From Orychophragmus violaceus (Eukaryota; Streptophyta; Magnoliopsida; Brassicales; Brassicaceae), in NCBI GenBank assembly GCA_030180135.1, contig CM058239.1:115167318-115231317 (forward strand): 64,000 nucleotides of DNA, given 5' to 3'. This document shows positions 11,035 through 21,700 of the stretch, piece by piece. Made by a program: the position numbers and the translations under genes. The notes below the pieces were generated by a model. It was not told the origin of the DNA. It did not search any database and saw nothing but the letters and a program-made list of their open reading frames with translations. Within the stretch, counting starts at the first letter, position 1. Every line of letters begins with the position of its first letter.

Positions 11035-11663
11035 TGAAGGATCGTTCATAGTTAATCCTGATTCAATTCATCAGATTAATAGATCCTAAACATGCTGATC
11101 TAGGTTCTCTTGGATTAGAAACAATAGATGATCTCACCTTTTACCTGTTTGTTGCAGCGGAAGGAATAGAACAGGTCAGAGATCAGATAGATGCACCGAG
11201 GGATGAATCCTCCAAAGGTTCACACACGCTTCACAAGGAATGGCTGCTAGACCACAAGAAACAGAGGCGCAGAGAGAGAGGAGTAGCCGCGGCTGGGTGT
11301 TAGGGTTGGGGAGAAAAGACTTGGCTTTTAGTCATTAAAAGCCTTCTCTTTCCCTTTTGGGCTTTTGGGCCACATCTGATTAAATCCCATTTAATCAGAC
11401 CCATTAATCTTTCTCTCTTAGTACGACAAATGCCTAGCACTTTTGTCGTACTTCTGCTAAGCCGTTCCAACACATTTTCCTGTTAGCTTAGGCGTGTGAC
11501 CCATATGGGATCATATAATAAAGGCAATAAGTCCAAGACTTATAGATCATGAGCGGACTCTAGCAAGCCATCATGATCCCCAGTATTATATGACTTATGT
11601 CTGATCTCGACATACTCTTACTTTCTAGAGACAGTACCGAGATTACTGGACACAATTCCAACA
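11035..11663 (-). repeat. RE-B 5' LTR (mosaic)
   Basis: This 629-bp LTR has TG...CA ends. The U5-side 195 bp equal the 3' LTR exactly, while the U3 side is about 10% different and resembles RE-A and RE-C in places (TTACTTTCTAGAG, CAGTACCGAG). The TATA-like TTTTATAAA of the 3' LTR is replaced by TTTTAATGAC here. The inverted repeat is kept at 11376-11398. Confidence 0.94.
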
Positions 11664-11668
11664 GAATT

Positions 11669-12518
11669 GAGCTGTGAAACGACTTCACACTCATTTAGAT
11701 GATCACACCATTAATGACTCAAGTATTCTCACTCGTGATCTAATCCAGAGTCTTAATACTTCTGTCACTCAGATTCTATACCTCATTTTGGAACTCTTTC
11801 GACCATATCAAAGAATTCCGACTTGTGTCTCATCAAATGAACACAGTCTTACTCACTGATGTAATTAGTAGAGACAATGAAGTACAGGAAATTTTCTCTG
11901 GCATTACTGCTCATCGGACCACATACATGAGTATGTTCAATCTCCAATAAGCCTTTGGGCCCTTCTCTAGCTCGGCTAAGATGGGCCCTTTGTCTTTTGG
12001 TCTAGTAAACAGAATTCAAGTCTCATAAGATATCCATTCAAATGAGCCCAAAAGTTCATAACTATGGGGTTTCTGAATCTGACTTACTCTATGTGACCAA
12101 AACATTTATGCCAAGAAAAATCAGGTTTAATTCATCAGATTTAAACCAATTGCGGTATTTATGTTACATTTTAGGCACTCTATGGTTTAAGATATAAAAC
12201 CCATTCCTTGAATAGGGTGCTACAATCAATATTTCATTAAGATCAAAAGAACAAAACTTGTCTTTTATCAAAATGAAAAACGTTCAAATTCTTACAAGAA
12301 AATGAAAAAACAACTCTGCTTAAAGCAGGTACATTGTAGCAATTACTTAATACAAAACCAAGCCTCGAAGGCATCTACAAGTGAAAACCCTACGGCTGAG
12401 GCAGCGTCCATAGCTCCTTCCAGACATGTAGATCCACTTGTCCTTCCTTCAACATTCTACTGTTGCTTAGGCTCTGCATATTTTTACAAATATCAGTGCC
12501 ACAACCAGTATCCAATAC
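11669..12518 (-). pseudogene. RE-A pol remnant, proximal part (protease and start of integrase)
   Basis: This directly follows the gag stop on the minus strand. The protease core is recognisable just past the stop (TGCGTD-like residues where RE-D has DTGCGAH) but is out of frame and punctured. Integrase-like pieces follow until the RE-B insertion. RE-C shows the same lesions at 26051-26925. The frame is not translatable as an enzyme. Confidence 0.86.
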
Positions 12519-13409
12519 CTATAAGGTAGAACTTGAAGTAATAACATGAATACCTGAGGAAGTAGTCTCATACATCAACTTCAACTCCTCATTATCTTCC
12601 ATGAATTTATTGCAATCTCTCTTCCAATGCCCAGTCTTTTTACAGTAGCAGCACTTACCAACGTAAGAGGTATCTGACTTGGGCTCAGAAGACACACGCT
12701 TGCCATGATTCAAAATCTGGACAACTTTGTCTTCACCCTTGTCAGCACTAGGTTTAATAAACCTACCCTTCTCTATTATGAGATTATACTGGGTACTCTT
12801 CACGTTTGGCTCAAATGTCTTGAGCATATCATGCAGTTCAGTCAGCGTCTTCGTTAAGCCTTTCTTGATATAGTTCCTTCTGAACTTATCATAGCTTGAC
12901 GGCAGTGACTGCAGAATGATCTCAGTTGCCAATTCTTGGCTAACTGGATAATCCAGTTTCCTCAGGTTATCAATGTAACCCATCATTTTACTGACATGAG
13001 GACTCACTGGATGATCATTTGGTAGCTTGCAGCTAGTGAGAGACTTAACCAACTGGTATCTCTCCACTCTCACCTGCTCCTGAAATTTCAATTTCAGGCT
13101 GCTGATCATCTCTATTGGCGACTCCATGTTCTCATATTGCTTCCGCAAGTCTGAGTCCATGGTAGCCAATATCAGACCACGCACATCTACCGCATCATTA
13201 TAATGCTTATTCCAAGCATCATATACTGCATGGGAGGCATTGGACCCGATCCTTACGGGGAGAGCTCTCTCAAGAACATAGTCCTTTCTCTCCTGCCTGA
13301 GGACTAGCCTCAGGTTCCACGACCAAGTCAAGAAATTTGATCCGTTCAGCTTGTCCATCTCAAGGACAGACCGGATCGAGAAAGTGTTTTGATTGTTTGT
13401 GCTAGTCAT
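12519..13409 (-). CDS. Copia Gag (nucleocapsid) protein of RE-A, stand-alone
   Basis: This is a 296-residue frame. The ATG is the complement of 13407-13409, chosen because RE-C uses the same start and both proteins begin MTSTNNQNTFSIRSVLE; the longer open stretch upstream has no conserved ATG. The body is a copia gag domain of the kind that starts NFLTWS..LRLVL, and a CX2CX4HX4C zinc knuckle (CCYCKKTGHWKRDC) lies near the C terminus. The expected role is packaging element RNA in virus-like particles. The frame ends in TAG where RE-D continues into protease. It is about 93% identical to the RE-C Gag but only about 55% to the gag of RE-D by eye. It is kept open beside a ruined pol, which suggests selection on gag alone. 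Confidence 0.88.
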   Translation of the reverse strand: MTSTNNQNTFSIRSVLEMDKLNGSNFLTWSWNLRLVLRQERKDYVLERALPVRIGSNASHAVYDAWNKHYNDAVDVRGLILATMDSDLRKQYENMESPIEMISSLKLKFQEQVRVERYQLVKSLTSCKLPNDHPVSPHVSKMMGYIDNLRKLDYPVSQELATEIILQSLPSSYDKFRRNYIKKGLTKTLTELHDMLKTFEPNVKSTQYNLIIEKGRFIKPSADKGEDKVVQILNHGKRVSSEPKSDTSYVGKCCYCKKTGHWKRDCNKFMEDNEELKLMYETTSSGIHVITSSSTL

Positions 13410-15088
13410 AACTGAAAAATAAGATAAAAGGATTTTGGTTAATATGTTCAATATGAAATCTCGTATTATACTTAATATGATTAATCTCGCATTATATTCA
13501 ATAACATCAGTTACCCCCAATAGAATATAATGATTCCAAGATCCACATATAACTAAGATCAAAGTGGGCCACTGGCCGTCACCCAACCTTAGCTTATGTC
13601 GGTAAGCCCTATCTCGGCTAATTATATCCGTGATATAACTCTTGGTTGTGAATCTGGGCCCGAGGCCCAATCCACTCTGATGTCTCAAGGCCCGGGACTC
13701 CCGATGGCCTAGTCAAGAAAACCAGACTATACAGTCATGTAATCACTAATGTCTGGGACTCCCAATGACATTTATGAATCACAAACCGTCTTACCCACGC
13801 AAAAGTAGACACCCTCACACTGTAAGGCCATGAGTACAATTGAATGGGCTTCGACAGCTGACATAGACTGGACAAGACATCCAACGCTTGATATTGTTTG
13901 AGGTTTGTAGGTTTATTAAAATTTTATCCCAAAATAGAAGATTACTATTTTGGGAAACTTTCCTTTTTGGGAAACCTACTAATTTTGGAAACTTTCTAAA
14001 ATTGGAAACTTTCTAAAATGGAAACTTTCTAATAATGGAAATTTCCTAAATATCCAAAACATGCAAATCTAGAAACTTCTATTCTAAGAAACTTTCTAAT
14101 TTCAAAATTTTGGAAACTGATTAATTTAAAATTAAATTTTAAATATAAAATAATTTTTTTTTTAAATTAATCTGAAGAATAAGACTCAAATAATTGGCCC
14201 AATTGTTTTAACTTCTTGGCCCGAGGCCCAAGAATTGGTCCATGTCCAAGACATAACCCAATTGCCCAATTAAATGACATAACCGGTCTGGTTCATTAAA
14301 ATTGGTCTAACCAAAATTAATTACTACGATGACCACAATTGTCAACCGGTTATTTACTAAACCGGATTTTCTCAATTTATTTGGTCCAACCAAATCAAAT
14401 TAGAAAATCACTGGTTTAGGCACTAAATCCAATTTTACGACTTTGGATTTCTTATCCCAGTTTAACCAGAACTTAATAAATTTTATTAAGTCTGTTTATT
14501 AAACCGTGACGATTAATTTTTAATCAGTTTTTAAAACCGAACCGAACCGATTGGTCACGAACCGATCACGGTCGTGGCCTAGCTTCTCGATCACAATCGA
14601 CCAGCCGCAAGCGTGCGATCCACGATCGGGACGGCCGAGCCTCACGCGATCGGGACGCGAGCTGGACGGGACTGCGTGATCGGACGAGCTCGGGTCGGTG
14701 GCTTCACGCGATCGCCGAGCGATCGGGACAGCCCGGGTCGAGACTCGGCTCTCGGTCACGCAGGACAGGCAGGACGCGATGCAAGCATCGATCCATACCA
14801 TCGATCCGCGATTAATGTATGTGATCGGCTCGATCATGCATCCCGCGATCGACTCGACCACGCGACTCGATCCATCGATCGGTCCGTGCGTCTATTCGAT
14901 CCGGACGTGCGGTTCGACCACACTCCGACGCAACCAATTCAATATAGATTGGATCATGCGATTTCTTGTTTGTTTAGGTTTTAATTCTTTGTTTCTTAAG
15001 TGTTTTCTCTTATCAGTAGATTGATTCAAAACACTTCTTAAACAATCCTAAACATGATTCTAAACAAGAAAAACTAACAGAACCAATG
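13410..15088 (-). other. RE-A untranslated leader
   Basis: This leader of about 1.7 kb has the same order as in RE-B: AT-rich gag-proximal part, GGAAACTTTC repeats (about 13960-14110), AACCGG-rich stretch (14200-14520), GATCG cassette, then the primer-site-proximal part ending in AACCAATGGCTCTGATACCA. No gene is seen. Confidence 0.8.
14541..14935 (-). repeat. GATCG-rich leader cassette of RE-A
   Basis: CGATCGGGACG, GATCGAC and CATCGATC words dominate about 400 bp. It shares the short AGCCGCAAGC string with the RE-B cassette (14602-14612 region and 10577-10587 region), but the rest is strongly diverged, while flanking leader sequence is well conserved between elements. Confidence 0.73.
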
Positions 15089-15100
15089 GCTCTGATACCA
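15089..15100 (-). promoter_or_regulatory. RE-A primer-binding site (initiator tRNA-Met)
   Basis: The complement reads TGGTATCAGAGC, a perfect copia-type primer site one base inside the 5' LTR at 15102. Confidence 0.95.
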
Positions 15101-15101
15101 C

Positions 15102-15736
15102 TGAAGGATTCGTTTAGTGTTAATCCTGATTCAATTCTTCAGATTAAACTCCTAAACATGCCAGATCTAGGTTCTCTTGATTGAATCATAAAAGATCTCA
15201 CATGTTACCTTGTTATGCAGCGGAATTAAGAGGCACGGGTCAGAGATCAGCAGAACCACCAAGGGATAGCTCCTCCAAAGGCTCACACACGCACACAAAG
15301 GAAATTTGGCTGCTAGACCAAGAGGAGGGAGGCCGCAGAGAGAGAGAGAGTTGGCGCAGAGGCTTAGGAGAATTAGAGAGCTTTAGGTCAAGTTTTATTC
15401 ATTAAAACTCCTTTTAGTTCTCATGGGTTTTGGGCCCAATTCTCAGTCTGATTAAATCCCTTGGATTTAATCAGGCCCTTCTGTCTCTCCAAGCACAGTA
15501 AATGCCTAGCACTTTTACCGTACTTCTGCTGTACCGTTCCTCCATAGTTTCTTGTTAGCTTAGGCGTGTGACCCATATGGGATCATATAATAAAGGCAAT
15601 AAGTCCAAGACTTATAGATCATGAGCGGACTCTAGCAAGCCATCATGACCCCCAGTATTATATGACTTATGTCTGATCATTGACATACTCTTACTTTCTA
15701 GAGACAGTACAGAGATTACTGGACATAATTCCAACA
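15102..15736 (-). repeat. RE-A 5' LTR
   Basis: This 635-bp LTR with TG...CA ends matches 761-1396 with two substitutions and one single-base deletion. The 12-bp-arm inverted repeat is at 15448-15474. GGTTC follows at 15737-15741. Confidence 0.95.
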
Positions 15737-18700
15737 GGTTCCATGACCCGAAAAAAATTGACTCGAGTTTTTTTGAAACTATCAGGACCCAAACCTCTCA
15801 AATGGATAACAAAGAGGTCTGGTGAAGAAATTGGTGGAAAAAACAATGATGGGAGAGGATAAACTGATTCTATCCACCGGGGGAAGGATCCTAAGGCAAA
15901 AAACCACCCTAATGACGTACGGTGTGGAACCCCTGGGGCAAAACTGACTAACGGGATGGAAACGAACTAACGTGAAGGACTATCTCGGCCATACTGACTA
16001 ACGTGATGGATTATCCTGACCAGATGCACCGCCGAGAAGGATCCTAAGGCCAAAATGCAAGTTTCCATGACCCAGAAAGAATTGGATCGAGATTTTTTGA
16101 AACTATCATGACCAAAACCCTTAAAATGGGATATAAAAGAGGTCTGGTGAAGAAATTGGTGGAAAACAAATGACCCGAAAAACCCGTCTATACAACGTGG
16201 GAAGGTTATAGCCTACCGAGAACCAAGGTTCCTTGACCCGAAAAAATTGACTCGAGTTTTTTTGAAACTATCAAGACCCAAACCTCTCAAATGGATAACA
16301 AAGAGGTCTGGTGAAGAAATTGGTGGAAAAATCCAGTTAGTCAGTATGGCCGAGATAGTCCTTCCCGTGAGTTCGTTTCCATCACGTCAGTCATGATGGC
16401 CGAGATAGTCCTTCCCGTCAGTTCGTTTCCATCCCGTTAGTCAGTATGGCCGAGATAGTCCTTCCCGTCAGTCCATTAGGAGGTTTTTTGGACTTAGGAT
16501 CCTTCCCGGCGGTTCATCCGGTCATGATAATCCATCCCGTCAGTCAGTATGGCCGAGATAGTCCTTTCCTTCAGTTCGTTTCCATCCCGTCAGTCAGTAT
16601 GGCCGAGATAGTCCTTCCCGTCAGTTCGTTTCCATCCCGTTAGTCAGTATAGCCGAGATAGTCCTTCCCGTCAGTTCGTTTCCATCCCGTTAGTCAGTAT
16701 GGCCGATATATTCCTTCCCGTCAGTTCATTAGGAGGTTTTGGTCTTAGGGTCCTTCCCGTCGGTTCATCCGGTCATGATAATCCATTACGTCAGTCAGTA
16801 TGGCCGAGATAGTCCTTCCCGTCAGTCCATTAGGAGGTTTTGGCCTTAGGATCCTTCCCCCGGTCATGATAATCCATCCCGTCAATCAGTGTGGCCGAGA
16901 TAGTCATTCCCGTCAGTTCGTTTCCATCCCGTTAGTCTGTATGGCCGAGATAGTCCTTCCCGTCAGTTCGTTTCCATCCCGTTAGTCAGTATGGCCGAGA
17001 TAGTCCTTCACGTCAGTTCGTTTCCGTCCCGTCAGTCATTCTGACCGCGAGAATGCTAGTCCTTTGTTGTTTTGGCCGAGGGATTCCATACCTTACGTCA
17101 TTTAGGGTGGTTTTTTGGCCTTAAGATCCTTCCCGGCGGTTGCATCGAGTTTTTTTGAAACTATCATGACCAAAACCCTTAAAATGGGATATAAAAGAGG
17201 TCTGGTGAAGAAATTGGTGGAAAAAACAATGACGGGATGGATTATCATGACCGGATGCAACCGCCGGGAAGGATCCTAAGGCCAAAAAACCACCTTAAAT
17301 GACGTAAGGTGTGGAATCCCTTGGCCAAAACAACAAAGGACTAGCATTCTCGCGGCCAGAATGACTGACGGGACGGAAACGAACTGACGTGAAAGACTAT
17401 CTCGGCCATACTGACTAACGGGATGGAAACGAACTGACGGGAAGGACTATCTTGGCCATACTGACTAACGGGATGGAAACGAACTGACGTGAAGGACTAT
17501 CTCGGCCATACTGACTAACGGGATGGAATATCCTGACCAAATGCACCGCCGAGAAGGATTCTAAGGCCAAAATGCAAGTTTCCATGACCCAGGAAGAATT
17601 GGATCGAGTTTTTTTGAAACTATCATGACCAAAACCCTTAAAATGGGATATAAAAGTGGTCTGGTGAAGAAATTGGTGGAAAACAAATGACCCGAAAAAC
17701 CCGTCTATACACCGTGGGATGGAAACGAACTGACGGGAATGACTATCTCGGCCATACTGACTGACGGGATGGAAACGAACTGACGGAAAGGACTATCTTG
17801 GCCATACTGACTAACGTGATGGTTTATCCTGACCAGATGCACCGAGGATCCTAAGGCCAAAACCTCCTAGTGAACTGACGTGAAGGACTATCTCGGCCAT
17901 AGGATCCTTCTCCCGGTGGATAGAATCAGTTTATCCTATCCCGTCATTGTTTTTTCCACCAATTTCTTCACCAGACCTCTTTGTTATCCATTTGAGAGGT
18001 TTGGGTCTTGATAGTTTCAAAAAAACTCGAGTCAATTTTTTTGGGTCAAGGAACCTTGGTTCTCGGTAGGCTATAACCTTCCCACGGTGTATAGACGGGT
18101 TTTTCGGGTCATTTGTTTTCCACCAATTTCTTCACCAGACCTCTTTTATATCCCATTTTAAGGGTTTTGGTCATGGTAGTTTCAAAAAAACTCGATCCAA
18201 TTCTTCCTGGGTCATAACTTGCATTTTGGCCTTAGAATCCTTCTCGGCGGTGCATCCGGTCAGGATAATCCATCCCGTCAGTCAGTATGGCCGAGCTGGT
18301 CCTTCTCGTCAGTTCGTTTCCATCCCGTTAGTCAGTATGGCCGAGATAGTCCTTCCCGTCAGTTCATTAAGAGGTTTTGGCCTTAGGATCCTTCCCCCGG
18401 TGGATATCTCGGCCATACTGACTGACGTGATGGAAACGAACTGACGGAAAGGACTATCTCGGCCATACTGACTTACGGGATGGAAACGAACTGACGGAAA
18501 GGACTATCTTGGCCATACTGACTAACGTGATGGATTATCCTGACCAGATGCACCGCCGAATAAACTGATTCTATCCAACAAAGGACTACTCGGCCGTGCA
18601 TCTGGACAGGATAATCCATCACGTCAGTCAGTATGGCCGAGACAATCCTTCCCATCAGTCCATTAGGAGGTTTTTGCCTTAGGATCCTTCCCGGCGGTTC

Positions 18701-21700
18701 ATCCGGTCAGGATAATCCATCACGTCAGTCAGTATGGCCGAGCTAGTCCTTCCTGTCAGTTCGTATCCATCCCGTTAGTCAGTATGGCCGAGATAGTCCT
18801 TCACGTCAGTTCATTAGGAGGTTTTGTCCTTAGGATCCTTCCCCCGGTGGATAGAATCAGTTTATCCTATCCCGTCATTGTTTTTTCCACCAATTTCTTC
18901 ACCAGACCTCTTTGTTATCCATTGAGAGGTTTGGGTCTTGATAGTTTCAAAAAAACTCGAGTCAATTTTTTCGGGTCATAGAACCTTGGTTCTCGGTAGG
19001 CTATAACCTTCCCACGGTGTATAGATGGGGTTTTCGGGTCATTTGTTTTCCACCAATTTCTTCACCAGACCTCTTTTATATCCCATTTTAAGGGTTTTGG
19101 TCATGATAGTTTCAAAAAAACTCGATCCAATTCTTCCTGGGTCATGGAAACTTGCATTTTGGCCTTAGAATCCTTCTCGGCGGTTCCTATTCCGTCAGTT
19201 CATTAGGAGGTTTTGGCCTTAGAATCCTTCTCAGCGGTGCATCTGGTCAGGATAATCCATCCCGTTAGTCAGTATGGCCGAGATAGTCCTTCACGTCAGT
19301 TCATTAGGAGGTTTTGGCCTTAGGATCCTTCCCGGCGGTTCATCCGGTCATGATAATCCATCACGTCAGTCAGTATGGCCGAGATAGTCCTTCCCGTCAG
19401 TTATGCACTCGATGATAATCCATCCCGTCACGTCAATCCGTACGGACTGATACTGACTAACGGGATGGAAACGAACTAACGTGAAGGACTATCCCATTTT
19501 CGGGTCATTTGTTTTCCACCAATTTCTTCACCAGACCTCTTTGTTATCAATTTGAGAGGTTTGGGTCTTGATAGTTTCAAAAAAACTCGAGTCAATTTTT
19601 TCGGGTAAAGGAACCTTGGTTCTCGGTAGGCTATAACCTTCCCACGGTGTATAGACGGGTTTTTCGGGTCATTTGTTTTCCACCAATTTCTTCACCAGAC
19701 CTCTTTTATATCCCATTTTAAGGGTTTTGGTCATGATAGTTTCAAAAAAAACTCGAGTTAATTCTTCCTGGGTCAACTGACGGGAAGGACTATCTCGGAG
19801 AAGGACTATCTCGGCCATACTGACTGACGTGATGGATTATCATGACCGGATGCAACCGCCGGGAAGGATCTTAAGGCCAAAAAACCACCCTAAATGACGT
19901 AAGGTGTGGAATCCCTCGACCAAAAAAACAAAGGACAAGCATTCTCGCGGCCAGAATGACTGACGGGACGGAAACGAACTGACTGACGTGATGGATTATC
20001 CTGACCAGATGCACCGCCGGGAAGGATCCTAAGGCCAAAACCTCCTTACGTCAGTCAGTATGGCCGAGATAGTCATTCCCGTCAGTCCATTAGGAGGTTT
20101 TGGCCTTAGGATCCATCCCGTTAGTCAGTATGGCCGAGATAGTCCTTCCCGTCAGTCCATTAGGAGGTTTTGGCCTTAGGATCCTTCCCCCGGTGGAGAG
20201 AATCAGTTTATCCTATCCCGTCATTGTTTTTTCCACCAATTTCTTCACCAGACCTCTTTGTTATCCATTTGAGAGGTTTGGGTCTTGATAGTTTCAAAAA
20301 AACTCGAGTCAATTTTTTCGGGTCAAGGAACCTTGGTTCTCGGTAGGCTATAACCTTCCCACGGTGTATAGACGGGTTTTTCGGGTCATTTGTTTTCCAC
20401 CAATTTCTTCACCAGACCTCTTTGTTATCCATTTGAGAGGTTTGGGTCTTGATAGTTTCAAAAAAACTCGAGTCAATTTTTTCGGGTCAAGGGACCTTGG
20501 TTCTCGGTAGGCTATAACCTTCCCACGGTGTATAGACGGGTTTTTCGGGTCATTTGTTTTCCACCAATTTCTTCACCAGACCTCTTTTATATCCCATTTT
20601 AAGGGTTTTGGTCATGATAGTTTCAAAAAAACTCGATCCAATTCTTCCTAGGTCATGGAAACTTGCATTTTGGCCTTAGAATCCTTCTCGGCGGTGCATC
20701 TGGTCAGGATAATCCATCACGTCAGTCATTATGGCCGAGATAGTCTTTCCCGTAAGTTCGTTTCCATCCCGTTAGTCAGTATGGCCGAGATAGTCCTTCA
20801 CGTCAGTTCGTTTCCGTCCCGTCAGTCATTCTGGCCGCGAGAATGCTAGTCCTTTGTTGTTTTGGCCGATGGATTCCACACCTTACGTCATTAGGGTGGT
20901 TTTTTGGCCTTAGGATCCTTCCCGGCGGTTCATCCGGTCATGATAATCCATCCCGACAATCAGTATGGCCGAGACAGTCCTTCCCGTCAGTCCATTAGGA
21001 GGTTTTGGCCTTAGGATCTTTCCCCCGGTGGATAGAATCAGTTTATCCTATCCCGTCATTGTTTTTTCCACCAATTTCTTCACCAGACCTCTTTGTTATC
21101 CATTTGAGAGGTTTGGGTCTTGATAGTTTCAAAAAAACTCGAGTCAATTTTTTCGGGTCAAGGAACCTTGGTTCTCGGTAGGCTATAACCTTCCCACGGT
21201 GTATAGACGGGTTTTTCGGGTCATTTGTTTTCCACCAATTTCTTCACCAGACCTCTTTTATATCCCATTTTAAGGGTTTTGGTCATGATAGTTTCAAAAA
21301 AACTTGATCCAATTCTTCATGGGTCATAACTTGCATTTTGGCCTTAGAATCCTTCTCGGCGGTGCATCCGGTCAAGATAATCCATCCCGTCAGTCAGTAT
21401 GGCCGAGCTTGTCCTTCTCGTCAGTTCGTTTCCATCCCGTTAGTCAATATGGCCGAGATAGTCCGTCACGTCAGTTCATTAGGAGGTTTTGGCCTTAGGA
21501 TCCTTCTCGGCGGTTCATCCGGTCATGATAATCCATCCTGTCAGTCAGTATGGCCGAGATATTCCTTCCCGTCAGTCCATTAGGAGGTTTTGGCCTTAGG
21601 ATCCTTCTCGGCGGTGCATCTGGTCAGGATAATCCATCACGTCAGTCAGTATGGCCGAGATAGTCCTTCCCGTCAGTTATGCACTCGATGATAATCCATC

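Larger units (their letters stand above)
3919..11663 (-). mobile_element. RE-B: full-length Ty1/copia element nested in RE-A, RT motif broken
   Basis: This 7745-bp element reads right to left: 5' LTR, primer site, leader, single gag-pol frame, 3' non-coding region, 3' LTR. GAATT flanks both ends. It sits inside the pol remnant of RE-A, so it is the later insertion. The polyprotein is about 96% identical to that of RE-D by eye, but one codon is missing from the catalytic RT motif. The two LTRs are identical over the first 195 bp and then differ at about a tenth of positions, with several indels, so one LTR looks converted or recombinant. The copy is probably no longer autonomous. Confidence 0.95.
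761..15736 (-). mobile_element. RE-A: Ty1/copia LTR element with intact gag and dead pol, interrupted by RE-B
   Basis: The element reads right to left: 5' LTR, tRNA-Met primer site, about 1.7-kb leader, gag ORF, degenerate pol, 3' non-coding region, 3' LTR. RE-B interrupts pol. Without RE-B and its duplicated 5 bp the element is about 7.2 kb, close to the 7256 bp of RE-C. The LTRs (636 and 635 bp) differ by two substitutions and one single-base indel by eye, and the GGTTC duplication is perfect, so insertion was recent. The pol decay is shared with RE-C and so predates insertion. It is probably a non-autonomous element that used enzymes from a relative. Confidence 0.93.

Noticed and set aside
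15181..15405. 74-codon frames inside LTRs (840-1064 and 15181-15405), and 73-codon frames in the RE-D LTRs
   Set aside because: They lie in promoter and untranslated parts of LTRs, begin at non-ATG codons in at least the first two cases, and match no domain.
20655..20849. Many recurrent 60-100 codon frames in the satellite (METCILALESFSAVHLVRII, MALGSIPLVSMAEIV and similar)
   Set aside because: They are translations of repeated satellite modules in whichever orientation happens to lack stops. They start and end at module junctions, vary by frameshift between copies, and show no domain.
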